Below are positions 8,400 to 21,372 of a DNA stretch of 64,000 bases, in pieces. How positions within the stretch are numbered: position 1 is the first letter of the stretch; every line of letters begins with the position of its first letter. The notes below the pieces were generated by a model. It had not been told where the DNA came from. It searched no databases and saw only the letters and a list, made by a program, of their open reading frames with translations. The translations under genes were made by a program, and so were the position numbers. The stretch is from the NCBI GenBank assembly GCA_002733865.1, contig NVXM01000007.1, forward strand, positions 62,001 through 126,000. Direction: 5' to 3'. Origin of the DNA: Sphingopyxis sp. Lineage in GTDB: Bacteria > Pseudomonadota > Alphaproteobacteria > Sphingomonadales > Sphingomonadaceae.

Positions 8400-8513
8400 T
8401 TACAAACCCAGAATTAAAGCAAACAACGTCCTCATGAACCAATATGCCATTGGCAGAACTAGCAGGAACACGAGCAGTCCGATGATCAGTTCGTCAAGAT
8501 CGGGAGGGCGCAT
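8400..8513 (-). CDS. Possible 37-residue single-pass membrane peptide
   Basis: This short minus-strand frame starts with ATG and encodes 37 residues. The N-terminus is acidic and polar (MRPPDLDELI), followed by an almost uninterrupted hydrophobic helix rich in Leu, Ile, Val and Phe, broken by YWFMR. A T-tailed hairpin lies about 70 bp downstream, which fits a small transcription unit. There is no clear ribosome binding site, and I cannot match the peptide to a family. From 8514 to the integrase stop I see nothing else; two tandem ATTCCTGA repeats near 8560 are the only structure. It may be a chance hydrophobic frame. Confidence 0.3.
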   Translation of the reverse strand: MRPPDLDELIIGLLVFLLVLPMAYWFMRTLFALILGL

Positions 8514-8706
8514 GCAGTTCGATTAGTAATCTAGCTTTGTGTAGGAAAGCGATAATCGAGTATTCCTGAATTCCTGAAGCTCAATGGTCCCCAGTGGGGC
8601 GGCAAGGCATAATCGAAGACTGTTTTCAAGACTAACCGGATCGTCCGGGAATGACAATCGATGTGTCAAAAGTAGAAGGATCGCGTTGATAGTCAGGGCT
8701 CCAACA

Positions 8707-9957
8707 TCATCCAGAATGCTCAGTCTTTACCGACGCAGATCGCGGCTTTCTGAAATGTCCATGCAGTATCTTTGCACCAGATCGCAATTGGTCTAAATAA
8801 TCCGACCAGTTTATCATCATCGCGACACGCTCTTCCCAATGCTTCCCCCGCGCGTAAGCCCGTCGCACATCGTCTCTTTCAGCGTGACCCAATTGCCTCT
8901 CGATAGCATCAGGATTCCATCTGCCCTGTTCGTTCAGCAATGTACTGGCCATGGCGCGGAATCCATGCGCAGTCATAGTTTTTCCGTCAAACCCCATTCG
9001 GCGCAGCGCAAGGTTGATGGTGTTTTCGCACATTGGCCGATCACGCTTGCCTTGAGCCGGAAAGAGAAACCGACGGAAACCGCTAATTTCGCGTATGTCA
9101 TCAATGATTGCCAAAACCTGCCGCGTTAGCGGAACGCGATGCGGCTTGCGCATTTTGGTTTTCTCCGCCGGAATGGTCCAGATTAATTTGTCAAAATCAA
9201 ACTCGCTCCATTCTGCCTGGCGTAGCTCGCCGGGGCGCACGAAAACGTGCGGGGCCATCCGCAATGCCGAATGGGTGATCGGATAACCCGAATAGGCGTC
9301 GATGGCACGCAACAACACTCCTGCTTCCATCGGGTCGACAATTGCTGCCCTGTGCGTCACTTTGGGAACGGTGATTGCCCCTCGAAGATCGGCCGATATG
9401 TCCCGATCGGCTCTTCCCGTGGCAATGGCATAGCGGAAAACCTGCCCGCACGTGCTGCGCAATCGTCTTGCGGTTTCATAGTGTCCCCGCTTTTCGACCA
9501 TGCGCAATACAGCCAACAACTCAGGTGCCTTGATATCGCTGATTTTGCGAAGGCCAATTATCGGATGTGCAAAATCCAAAAGCCAGCGCAACTTGCGTAA
9601 CGTAACCTTGGCCCGACCTTCGCGCTCTGCCTTGTCCAGCCATTCTTCCGCCACAGCCGAAAATGTGTTGGCATTGGCCAGCGGACCGGTGATTTTATCG
9701 ATCTTGCGTTTTGCAGCAGGATCGAAGCCCTCTGCGATTTGTTGTTTGATCTCATTCCTCTTAACTCGCGCTTCGGCGAGTGAGACCTCAGGATATACGC
9801 CTAAGGCAATCGTGCTCCGCTTTCCAGCGAAGCGATAATCCATCCGCCAATAGCGCTGACCTGCTTTGGTAACGAGCATATAGAGCCCGCCGCCATCTGA
9901 CATTTTATAGGGTTTTTCTCTCGCGACTGCCTTTCTAACGGCCATGTCGGTCAACAT
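8707..9957 (-). CDS. P4-type tyrosine integrase of the island
   Basis: This is a 416-residue site-specific recombinase with an N-terminal DUF4102 arm-binding domain (about 1-90; DGGGLYMLV and the LGVYPEVSLAEAR stretch), a SAM-like core-binding domain (about 100-190) and a C-terminal catalytic domain. Catalytic residues appear complete: Arg in FVRPGELR, H-x2-R in TAHGFRAMAS, His in QLGHAERDD and a Tyr in RRAYARGKHW. The gene starts at the tRNA-proximal end and points into the island, typical for integrases that insert at the 3' end of tRNA genes. ATG 9957 is used; ATG 9945 is an alternative. Length and residues suggest that it is active. Confidence 0.93.
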   Translation of the reverse strand: MLTDMAVRKAVAREKPYKMSDGGGLYMLVTKAGQRYWRMDYRFAGKRSTIALGVYPEVSLAEARVKRNEIKQQIAEGFDPAAKRKIDKITGPLANANTFSAVAEEWLDKAEREGRAKVTLRKLRWLLDFAHPIIGLRKISDIKAPELLAVLRMVEKRGHYETARRLRSTCGQVFRYAIATGRADRDISADLRGAITVPKVTHRAAIVDPMEAGVLLRAIDAYSGYPITHSALRMAPHVFVRPGELRQAEWSEFDFDKLIWTIPAEKTKMRKPHRVPLTRQVLAIIDDIREISGFRRFLFPAQGKRDRPMCENTINLALRRMGFDGKTMTAHGFRAMASTLLNEQGRWNPDAIERQLGHAERDDVRRAYARGKHWEERVAMMINWSDYLDQLRSGAKILHGHFRKPRSASVKTEHSG

Positions 9958-9982
9958 ATGTCACCTCATTTACCGGAAAATA

Positions 9983-10013
9983 TACCGTCAAATGTACTGT
10001 AATGTACCGTCAA
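9983..10013. repeat. Direct repeats between integrase and tRNA
   Basis: The nonamer TACCGTCAA occurs at 9983-9991 and again at 10005-10013, a spacing of 22 bp or about two helical turns. Related ACCGGA and ACTGGA words occur at about 9970, 10028 and 10073. Repeats of this kind between an integrase start and the attachment core often are arm-type binding sites and also control the integrase promoter. That role here is an inference. Confidence 0.5.
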
Positions 10014-10083
10014 TTGCAACGGATTTCACCGGATAGGGATGGACGAATTTATCGTCATATTTGGCAGATTTACTGGACTTTCA

Positions 10084-10105
10084 CGGACAATTATGGATAT
10101 GTCCG
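10084..10105. repeat. Inverted repeat just outside the tRNA 3' end
   Basis: Hexamers CGGACA and TGTCCG form a perfect inverted repeat with a ten-base loop, eleven bases beyond the encoded CCA of tRNA-Leu. No T tract follows on either strand, so it is more likely part of the attachment region or a processing/termination structure than a classic terminator. Confidence 0.35.
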
Positions 10106-10115
10106 GAAGAACAAA

Positions 10116-10202
10116 TGGTGCCCAGAAGAGGACTCGAACCTCCACATCCTTGCGAATACTAGCACCTGAAGCTAGCGCGTCTACCAATTCCGCCATCTGG
10201 GC
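10116..10202 (-). tRNA. tRNA-Leu(CAG), island attachment site
   Basis: A full class II tRNA is readable on the minus strand, with acceptor arms GCCCAGA and TCTGGGC, the discriminator A and an encoded CCA. The anticodon stem CTAGC/GCTAG encloses loop TTCAGGT, giving anticodon CAG for leucine. A long variable arm follows and the T arm reads GGTTCGAGTCC. Length is 87 bases including CCA. The island begins at its 3' end, so the 3' part of this gene is probably the attachment core and has been restored by the integrated element. Confidence 0.97.
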
Positions 10203-10443
10203 CCATGCAAGCAGCGATCTTGTCAAAGCCGCTTGATAGAGGCGGGCGATTAGCCGCTTGGTGGTTCTGCTGTCAATGATTCATATCAGGAAAAGCGCGA
10301 TCGCGCGAACGACCAGCCTGCAGCAACCATCCCGGCACACTGTTGCGGGCTGAAAAATGCTGGCCAGAGGGCGGAATCCACTGTTGCGTCGCCCGCCGCG
10401 CTGGGGCAGAGGCTAAGCAGAAACCAGGGCATGGAAGATAGAC

Positions 10444-11391
10444 ATGGATCTCGACGGACGATTGATTTGCATATTTGGCGGCGGCGGTTTTGTAGGCCGC
10501 TACATTTCGCAGGCGCTGCTGGAGCGCGGTGCGCGTTTGCGTATTGCCGAGCGCAACATAAAAAATGCGATGCATATCAAACCGCTGGGCAATCTCGGGC
10601 AGACCCAATTTGTCAGCGCGGACGTCACTAAGGCGGACAGCGTCGCCCGCGCAGTGCATGGCTGTGACGCGGTAATCAATCTGGTTGGCGTACTGAAAGG
10701 CGACTTCGAGCGAGTCCATGTCGATGGCGCTCGCAATGTCGCTGAAGCCGCAGCTGCGGCCGGGTGCCGGGCGCTGCTGCATCTGTCGGCGATCGGTGCC
10801 GACAGCGATTCGCCATCGCGCTACGGCCGGAGCAAGGGTGACGGGGAAAAGGCCGTTTTACAGGCCTTTGCGGGTGCCATCATCCTCAGGCCATCGATCC
10901 TCTTTGGCCGCGAGGACCAGTTCATCAATCGCTTTGCCGGTATGATCGCGATGTTGCCGGTGGTGCCGGTGATCGGCAGCGAAACCCGGTTCCAGCCGAT
11001 ATTTGTCGGTGACGTGGCCGACGTAGCGGCCGAAGCGCTGAGCCATGACGAGCGCTATGCCGGCCAGACCTTCGAACTGGGCGGCCCGGAAGTCCTGAGC
11101 ATGGGCGACATCAACCGCCGGATCGCCAGACTGACCGGCCGCGACCGGAGCTTTGTCGAGGTGCCGGATTTCGCTGCCAAGGCCATGGCAACTTTTCTCG
11201 GACCCTTCCCCGGTGCGCCGATCACCGCCGACCAGTACAAGATGCTGCAGAAGGACAATATTGTCGCACCGGACGCCAGAACCATTGAGGCATTTGATGT
11301 CAATCCAACACCGCTCGCTGCGGTGGCCAGTGGCTGGATGGAAAAATACACGGCGCATGGCCGCTTTGGCGCAAGCACCAAGGCACGCTAG
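10444..11391 (+). CDS. Complex I NDUFA9-type SDR family protein
   Basis: This is a 315-residue atypical short-chain dehydrogenase of the NDUFA9/39 kDa complex I-associated group. The nucleotide site FGGGGFVGRY is at residues 10-19, DVTK and NLVGVL follow, and the usual catalytic Tyr-Lys pair is replaced by the YGRSKGDGE segment (RYGRSK). In alphaproteobacteria such proteins accompany or regulate complex I or quinone metabolism; the exact role is uncertain. ATG 10444 has GGAAGA about nine bases upstream. It stands alone between tRNA-Leu and the convergent uppP. Confidence 0.85.
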   Translation: MDLDGRLICIFGGGGFVGRYISQALLERGARLRIAERNIKNAMHIKPLGNLGQTQFVSADVTKADSVARAVHGCDAVINLVGVLKGDFERVHVDGARNVAEAAAAAGCRALLHLSAIGADSDSPSRYGRSKGDGEKAVLQAFAGAIILRPSILFGREDQFINRFAGMIAMLPVVPVIGSETRFQPIFVGDVADVAAEALSHDERYAGQTFELGGPEVLSMGDINRRIARLTGRDRSFVEVPDFAAKAMATFLGPFPGAPITADQYKMLQKDNIVAPDARTIEAFDVNPTPLAAVASGWMEKYTAHGRFGASTKAR

Positions 11392-11429
11392 CGTCCGGCA
11401 GGACCGGATCGAACGGCTGCCGGGCCGGC

Positions 11430-12224
11430 CTAGAAAAAGACCAGCAAGCCAATGCCCATCGCCACCCGGTATATGACAAAGACCATCATTGATGCCTTGC
11501 GCAAAAATTGCATCAGGAAGGTCATCGTCCCCAACGCCGCCAGAAAGGTCATCACGCCGGTGATCAGCGCTTCCTTGAGCAGCTCGGTACTCGCCCCCAT
11601 CAGATCAGGAACGATCAGGATGCCCGCGCCAGCAACCGCCGGGATCGACAGCAGGAACGAAAAGCGCGCCGCTTCTACCCGGCTATAGCCAAGGAAGCGG
11701 GCCGCGGTCATCGTCACGCCGGATCGGCTGGTGCCGGGAATCAGCGCCAGCGCCTGGGCCAGGCCGACGATCAGGCCGTCCTTGAGCGTCATGTCTTCAA
11801 AGGTCTTGACCTGCCGCCCCACACGATCGGCAATGCCCAGCAAGACGCCGTAAATGATGAGATTGACCGCCACCAGCGTGGTGCTGCGGAAACCGTCGAG
11901 ATAGCCGCCGGTCTTCAGAAACAGGCCGACCACCACCGCCGGGATCGTGCCGATGATAATCCACCAGAACAGACGCCGTTCCGCCGGTGCCTGACCGATG
12001 CCGATCGTCGCCAGACCGCCGCGGCCCAGCGCCCAGACGTCCCTGAAAAAATAGGTGATGATCGCGAGCAGCGATCCGACATGGACCGCGATATCGATCA
12101 TCGGCCCCTGATCGGCAAAGCCGGTGAACACGGGCAGCAGGATCAGATGGCCGGAAGACGAAATCGGCAAAAATTCGGTGACGCCCTGCACAATTGCGAG
12201 GAGCAGCATTTGAATGAAGGTCAT
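11430..12224 (-). CDS. uppP: Undecaprenyl-diphosphatase UppP
   Basis: This is a 264-residue integral membrane phosphatase that recycles undecaprenyl pyrophosphate for peptidoglycan synthesis. Both signature regions are present: QGVTEFLPISSSGHL at residues 13-27 and PGTSRSGVTMTAARFLG near 165-180. About eight hydrophobic helices cover the protein. It converges with the NDUFA9-type gene (38 bp apart) and diverges from gltD. Loss of this family gives bacitracin sensitivity. Confidence 0.97.
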   Translation of the reverse strand: MTFIQMLLLAIVQGVTEFLPISSSGHLILLPVFTGFADQGPMIDIAVHVGSLLAIITYFFRDVWALGRGGLATIGIGQAPAERRLFWWIIIGTIPAVVVGLFLKTGGYLDGFRSTTLVAVNLIIYGVLLGIADRVGRQVKTFEDMTLKDGLIVGLAQALALIPGTSRSGVTMTAARFLGYSRVEAARFSFLLSIPAVAGAGILIVPDLMGASTELLKEALITGVMTFLAALGTMTFLMQFLRKASMMVFVIYRVAMGIGLLVFF

Positions 12225-12508
12225 GGGCGTTCCGTATGTTGACGTGGCCGTCTGTTGATCTGCTGCGCAATAGCGCCTCCCAAAACGATTGTCGCGAGAA
12301 AATATAGGGCCGATACGGACTATATAATTTGCCGAACCCTGCGAACACCCTGTTCTCCACAGGATATTTGGCGATAATAGGACATAAATACTGCCCTTTA
12401 TTGGAATTTATGCGTGACTCGCGCGGATCATTTGGTTATTTCACTGCCACAGCCCGTCGAGGCGGGCGGTTGGTCAAAATCTTTCATTGCAGGAAACGAG
12501 CGTCTGGC

Positions 12509-13963
12509 ATGGCAAAAAGCCCGCAGAAATTGGAAATGCTGAAATTCGTCGAGGAGGGCCAGGCCTATCCCGAGAAGCGCGCCCCAGACCTGCGCGCCGA
12601 AGACTTTCAGGAAATCGCCGATAAATATGCGCCGCAGAAGGCAGCCGAACAGGCCGCGCGCTGCTCGCAATGCGGTGTGCCTTATTGTTCGGTCCATTGC
12701 CCGCTGCACAATCATATTCCCGACTGGCTGCGCCTGACCGCCGAAGGCCGGTTGCGCGAAGCCTATGAAATGTCCAACCTGACCTCGACCATGCCGGAGA
12801 TCTGTGGCCGCATCTGCCCGCAGGACCGCTTGTGCGAAGGCAATTGCGTGATCGAATTTTCCGGTCATGGCGCCGTGACCATCGGGGCCGTCGAAAAATA
12901 TGTCACCGACACCGCCTGGGAGGAAGGCTGGGTCGAACCCTTGCAGCCGGGCCGGGCAAAGGGCCAGTCGGTCGGTGTGATCGGTGCCGGTCCTGCCGGG
13001 CTGACCGCGGCCGAATATCTGCGCGTCGCCGGCTATGACGTCCATGTCTATGATCGCCACGACCGCGCCGGCGGTCTGCTGACCTATGGTATTCCAGGCT
13101 TCAAACTGGAAAAGCATGTGATCATGCGGCGGGTGCAGCGGCTGAAGGACGGCGGCATCCACTTCCACGAGAGTTTTGAAGTCGGCAAGGACGCGACGCT
13201 CGACGAACTCCGTGACAGGCATGACGCGATCCTGATCGCGACCGGCGTCTATCAGCCGCGAGCGATCCAGATGCCGGGCGTCGGCGCGCCGGGGGTCGAG
13301 GACGCGCTGGACTTCCTGATCGCTTCCAACCGCAAAAGCTTTGGCGACAGCGTCCCCGATTTTGATAACGGTCGTTTCAATGCTCAGGGCAAGAATGTCG
13401 TGGTCATCGGCGGAGGTGATACTGCGATGGATTGCGTACGGACATCGATCCGGCAGGGCGCAAAATCGGTGAAATGCCTTTACCGTCGCGACCGCGCCAA
13501 TATGCCGGGCTCGCAAAATGAAGTTCGCAATGCCGAGGAAGAAGGCGTTGAATTTGTCTGGCTGTCGGCGCCCAAGGCGGTCGAGGGCACCGATCAGGTG
13601 ACGACGGTCAAGGCAAACCGCATGCGGCTTGGCGCACCCGACGCCAGCGGTCGCCGCTCCCCTGAAGTGGAGCCCGACAGCGACTTCACCGTCGATGCCG
13701 ATCTGGTGATCAAGGCACTGGGCTTTGACGCCGAAGACCTGCCCGGCCTGTTCGGCTCCCCCGATCTGGCGGTCACGCGCTGGGGCACATTGCGCGTCGA
13801 CCACAAGTCGATGATGACCAATCTCGAAGGTGTATTCGCCGCCGGCGATATTGTCCGCGGTGCCAGTCTGGTGGTCTGGGGGATTCGCGATGGCCGTGAC
13901 GTCACCGAACATATGCACCGGTTTTTGAAACAGAAAAAGCTGACAGAGAAGGTGGCGGCTTGA
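12509..13963 (+). CDS. gltD: Glutamate synthase small subunit GltD
   Basis: This is the 484-residue NADPH-dependent subunit of glutamate synthase, which feeds electrons to GltB. Eight N-terminal cysteines that hold the [4Fe-4S] clusters are present (C52, C55, C60, C64; C99, C103, C109, C113). An FAD motif GAGPAG follows, and the NADPH motif GGGDTAMD is near residue 300. The frame is open for another 60 codons upstream, but that stretch is not family-like; the MAKSPQKLEM start at 12509 with AGGAAACGAG upstream fits known GltD proteins. One short gene separates it from gltB. The 284 bp before it, shared with divergent uppP, hold no recognisable riboswitch. Confidence 0.97.
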   Translation: MAKSPQKLEMLKFVEEGQAYPEKRAPDLRAEDFQEIADKYAPQKAAEQAARCSQCGVPYCSVHCPLHNHIPDWLRLTAEGRLREAYEMSNLTSTMPEICGRICPQDRLCEGNCVIEFSGHGAVTIGAVEKYVTDTAWEEGWVEPLQPGRAKGQSVGVIGAGPAGLTAAEYLRVAGYDVHVYDRHDRAGGLLTYGIPGFKLEKHVIMRRVQRLKDGGIHFHESFEVGKDATLDELRDRHDAILIATGVYQPRAIQMPGVGAPGVEDALDFLIASNRKSFGDSVPDFDNGRFNAQGKNVVVIGGGDTAMDCVRTSIRQGAKSVKCLYRRDRANMPGSQNEVRNAEEEGVEFVWLSAPKAVEGTDQVTTVKANRMRLGAPDASGRRSPEVEPDSDFTVDADLVIKALGFDAEDLPGLFGSPDLAVTRWGTLRVDHKSMMTNLEGVFAAGDIVRGASLVVWGIRDGRDVTEHMHRFLKQKKLTEKVAA

Positions 13964-13979
13964 GCCCGCCAATCAAAAT

Positions 13980-14695
13980 ATGACAATCAAGACCAACATG
14001 ATATTGACGGCAATGGCAGGAATCATGGCGTTTGCAGGCTCCGTGCCTGCTGCTGCGCAGGAGGAGCCAGCACCTACGACTGACGTTGACACAATCGCTG
14101 TCGATCCCGACCGCCTCGCAGCAGCCCAAGTGACCGTCGACTATCTGTTCCCGCTCGGCACCTACCAGCGAATGATGAAGGGCACGATGGACAAGCTGAT
14201 GGACAGCATATTGTCGCAGACCTTTGATCGCCCGATGGGCGAGACGATGAAAGGCTATGGCCTTGATGATGAGGCCATTGAGGATATGGGCGACACTTCG
14301 ATCAACGACATGATGAAGGCGCGCGATCCCTATTTTGAAGAGCGCATGAGAATATCCACCACGGTCATGATGGACGAAATGGTCGATGTGATGACGGCGA
14401 TGGAGCCTGCAATCCGCGAGGCGCTGACCAATTTATACGCCCGCAAGTTCACGGCATCGCAGCTTGCCGAAATGAACCGCTTTTTCGCCACCGACACCGG
14501 CGGCGCCTTTGCCCGCGACTATATGATGGTGTTTGTCGATCCGGAAATGATGGAATCGATGATGGGCATGGTGCCGGAGATGATGCAGGCAATGCCAAGG
14601 ATCGTGAAGAAGGTGGAGGAGGCAACCGCCCATCTGCCGCCGCCGCTCAAGCATGATGCCGGGGAAGAGCAGGAAGACGCGGAGCAGGACAGCCA

Positions 14696-14699
<4 letters not shown>
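13980..14699 (+). CDS. Secreted DUF2059-like protein inside the glt operon
   Basis: This 239-residue protein has an N-terminal signal peptide (hydrophobic 8-25, cleavage likely after VPAAAQ). The body is helical and methionine-rich. The region from about residue 135 (ARKFTASQLAEMNRFF, then a run of short helices) resembles the DUF2059 domain of exported proteins of unknown function. The end is acidic. It lies 16 bp after gltD, and its stop overlaps the gltB start (ATGA), so it is co-transcribed with glutamate synthase despite an extracytoplasmic address. No function can be given. Confidence 0.8.
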
Positions 14700-19222
<4,523 letters not shown>

Positions 19223-19304
19223 GCCGGTCGAATGTTCTTGTTTTGATCTTTTATCGCACTATGCTCGCCGGATCCCGAGTCAGCGCCAAGCAAGGAATCC
19301 GACC

Positions 19305-19640
19305 ATGCCCAAAATCACCCCCAATTATCTCGAAATGAAAGCCAGCGACCTGCCCGCCAGCAAGGCCTTTTACGAGCAGGCCTTTGGCTTTGCCTTCACC
19401 GATTATGGACCGGATTATTCTGTCGTCGAAGGCGGACCTGTGCATATCGGGCTGGCCGCTGGAAACGAACCCATTCCGCCTATGCCGACGTTCGAGAGTG
19501 ATGATCTGGAAGCCTCTCTGGAGCAGGTCAGGGCGGCCGGTGGTCTCATCATCAACGAAATTTTCGCCTACCCCGGCGGACGCCGGTTCGAATGCCTCGA
19601 TCCTTCGGGCAACCGGCTGGCCATCTATCGGCCGGGGTAG
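19305..19640 (+). CDS. VOC-fold (glyoxalase/bleomycin-resistance-like) protein
   Basis: This is a 111-residue vicinal-oxygen-chelate domain: the beta-alpha-beta start (NYLEMKASDLPASKAFYEQA) and a second module ending in FECLDPSGNRLAIYRP. Such small proteins are metal-dependent lyases, isomerases or ligand binders; the substrate cannot be told. A strong AAGGAA precedes the ATG, and TTGTTT-N16-TATGCT around 19238-19265 could be its promoter. It is a single-gene unit after gltB. Confidence 0.85.
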   Translation: MPKITPNYLEMKASDLPASKAFYEQAFGFAFTDYGPDYSVVEGGPVHIGLAAGNEPIPPMPTFESDDLEASLEQVRAAGGLIINEIFAYPGGRRFECLDPSGNRLAIYRPG

Positions 19641-19765
19641 CATTCACCCCCATACCGTTACCCGTTGCGAAGCGCCGCGCAGCATATTGATCCGTCCCCT
19701 TCCAATCGGTCGGTCCTGCATCAAAGCGCTTCCACAAAATCTCATTCGCGACTAACACCGGCAGC

Positions 19766-20437
19766 ATGTGGCAGTTGTATCAGTTCCCCCTATGTCCGTT
19801 TTCCCGCAAAGTCCGCTTGCTGCTGGGCGAAAAATCCGTCGGCTATGAACTGGTCCGCGAATCACCCTGGAATCAGCGCGACGAATTTCTGTCGATGAAC
19901 CCGACCGGCCGCACGCCAGTGATGAAAAATAGCGAAAATGATATCTGCCTGATCGACAGTGTCGCGATCTGCGAATATATCGAGGAAACCGTCGAAAAGG
20001 TGCCGATGATCAATGGCACCGCGGTCAACCGGGCGGAAATCCGGCGGCTGGTCGCCTGGTTCGATGAACAGTTTTACGGCGATGTCACCGCACCGATGCT
20101 GCACGAGCGGATGCACAAGCGGCTGGTCCGGCGCGAGCCACCCGACGCCAAGGTGCTGCGCGAGGCGATGCGCCGGGCCAATTCGCATCTCGACTATATC
20201 GACTATCTGATCGACCACCGCAGCTGGCTGGCCGGCGCGACGATGAGCCTTGCCGATCTCTCTGCCGCCGCACAGATTTCGGTCGCGGACTATCTCGGGG
20301 CCATCGACTGGGCCGGACATGACCAGACCAAGGCCTGGTACGCGATGTTCAAATCGCGCCCGTCTTTCCGGCCTCTATTGTCCGAGCGCATGGAAGTGAT
20401 TGCGCCGCCGGCCCATTACGAGAAGGTGGATTTTTAA
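19766..20437 (+). CDS. fzlA: GST-fold protein, probable FtsZ-binding FzlA
   Basis: This is a 223-residue glutathione S-transferase fold protein with an N-terminal thioredoxin-like domain (LYQFPLCPFSRKVRLLLGEK; NPTGRTPVM) and a helical C-terminal domain (LADLSAAAQISVADYLGAIDWA). The pattern, especially ETVEKVPMINGT and RLVRREPPDAKVL, is that of alphaproteobacterial FzlA, which binds FtsZ filaments and helps constriction rather than acting on glutathione. The assignment to FzlA instead of a generic GST rests on recollection of the family pattern. It is convergent with ubiG, with a palindromic repeat between them. Confidence 0.8.
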   Translation: MWQLYQFPLCPFSRKVRLLLGEKSVGYELVRESPWNQRDEFLSMNPTGRTPVMKNSENDICLIDSVAICEYIEETVEKVPMINGTAVNRAEIRRLVAWFDEQFYGDVTAPMLHERMHKRLVRREPPDAKVLREAMRRANSHLDYIDYLIDHRSWLAGATMSLADLSAAAQISVADYLGAIDWAGHDQTKAWYAMFKSRPSFRPLLSERMEVIAPPAHYEKVDF

Positions 20438-20455
20438 ATTCGCCATAGCTCGCTT

Positions 20456-20539
20456 CGTCATTGCGAGCGCAGCGAAGCAATCCAGTGCGTCTTGTGCCGC
20501 CCTGGATTGCCGCGTCGCCTTCGGCTCCTCGCAATGACG
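20456..20539. repeat. Intergenic palindromic repeat, 84 bp
   Basis: The outer arms CGTCATTGCGAG and CTCGCAATGACG are a perfect 12-bp inverted repeat. Inside, GCAATCCAG and CTGGATTGC form a second 9-bp stem. The two stems are separated by short GC-rich spacers, giving a cruciform-like element between convergent fzlA and ubiG. This wording is that of a dispersed palindromic intergenic repeat seen in several bacterial groups; it may also serve as a transcript end. Confidence 0.75.
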
Positions 20540-20572
20540 GCAGCCGGCCCAGATTTGACCAGATTCTGGTCA

Positions 20573-21304
20573 TCAGGCCCTCACCACCGTCATCAGATAG
20601 TTCAGCGCCAGATTGTCGGACACCGAAAAGCCGCTCGCCGGGCTATAGGAGATTCCACTGGTGTCGATCACCTGCAGTCCCGCTTCGCTCAACATCTTTT
20701 CCAGTTCATCCGGCGTGATGAACTGCTCGTGGTGATGGGTGCCACGCGGGATCCGGCCGGTCAGCTCGGCCAGTTCCACCAGCATCAGCTTCGACAGCGC
20801 AGTGCGATTGGGCGTCGACAATATCATCAGACCGTCATCGGCCATCGCGCTCGCCAATCCGGCGACAAAGGCCTGCGGATCATCGACATGCTCAATCACC
20901 TCGAGAGAGGTAACCAGATCAAAACCCCGGCCTGCAAAATCCTCTATCGCTTCATTGCGATAATCAATATCCAGCCCTTGCGGTTCGGCATGGGCCTTCG
21001 CCGCCGCTATATTTTCCGGCGCAGCGTCGAGACCGGTAACGCTTGCGCCCAGACGCGCCAGCGGCTCGCAGAGCAGCCCGGCACCGCAGCCGACATCCAG
21101 CGCCCGCTTGCCGGCTAGCGGTTTTAACAGGCTGCTGTCTCCGTGGAAATGCAGGTCGATGGCATCCCTGATATAGGCCAGACGCACCGGATTCAGCCGG
21201 TGCAGCATCGCCGACGATCCCTTCGGATCCCACCAGTCCGCTGCCATTGCACCGAAATGCGCGGCTTCTTCGGGCTTGATCGTGCTGCTACTTGCCTTTG
21301 TCAT
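20573..21304 (-). CDS. ubiG: Ubiquinone O-methyltransferase UbiG
   Basis: This is a 243-residue SAM-dependent methyltransferase for the two O-methylation steps of ubiquinone synthesis. The N-terminus has the UbiG pattern HFGAMAADWWDPKG and LHRLNPVRLAYI. The SAM motif is DVGCGAGLL (about 70-78), followed by VTSLEVIEHVDDP. Length is normal. The start lies 68 bp from divergent lysC, so the two share a promoter region. Confidence 0.96.
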   Translation of the reverse strand: MTKASSSTIKPEEAAHFGAMAADWWDPKGSSAMLHRLNPVRLAYIRDAIDLHFHGDSSLLKPLAGKRALDVGCGAGLLCEPLARLGASVTGLDAAPENIAAAKAHAEPQGLDIDYRNEAIEDFAGRGFDLVTSLEVIEHVDDPQAFVAGLASAMADDGLMILSTPNRTALSKLMLVELAELTGRIPRGTHHHEQFITPDELEKMLSEAGLQVIDTSGISYSPASGFSVSDNLALNYLMTVVRA

Positions 21305-21372
21305 GCCCCCTCTTTATCAGGCTTTTCAATCCTGTTCAGGCCCTTTTTATCGAAAGTTTTACCGACAGCAGT

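Larger units (their letters stand above)
1..10118. mobile_element. Defence-carrying genomic island at tRNA-Leu (right end only)
   Basis: The stretch from the window start to the 3' end of the tRNA-Leu gene behaves as an integrated island. An intact tyrosine integrase lies directly against the tRNA 3' end, a serine recombinase remnant follows, and the cargo is a type II CBASS operon, a PtuA/PtuB-like pair and an unassigned HEPN-like gene. The two leftmost genes are visibly AT-richer than the CBASS genes and than everything right of the tRNA, so the cargo probably came from more than one source. The other end, with the second copy of the tRNA-derived attachment sequence, lies outside the window. 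Island status is an inference from integrase plus tRNA plus cargo. Confidence 0.8.

Noticed and set aside
1-10000. Second (left) attachment copy of the tRNA-Leu 3' end
   Set aside because: No second copy of the acceptor or T-arm sequence was noticed in the first 10 kb, so the left end is assumed to lie outside the window.
10026-10226. A 66-codon open frame on the minus strand over the tRNA
   Set aside because: It is the well-known false protein read through tRNA-Leu; the tRNA folds completely and explains the sequence.
12428-13972. A 514-codon open frame antisense to gltD
   Set aside because: It exactly mirrors a certain gene and has no recognisable domain.
21305-21372. Lysine riboswitch or other leader RNA before lysC
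   Set aside because: Only 68 bp separate lysC from divergent ubiG, too short for a lysine riboswitch, and no conserved motif is visible.
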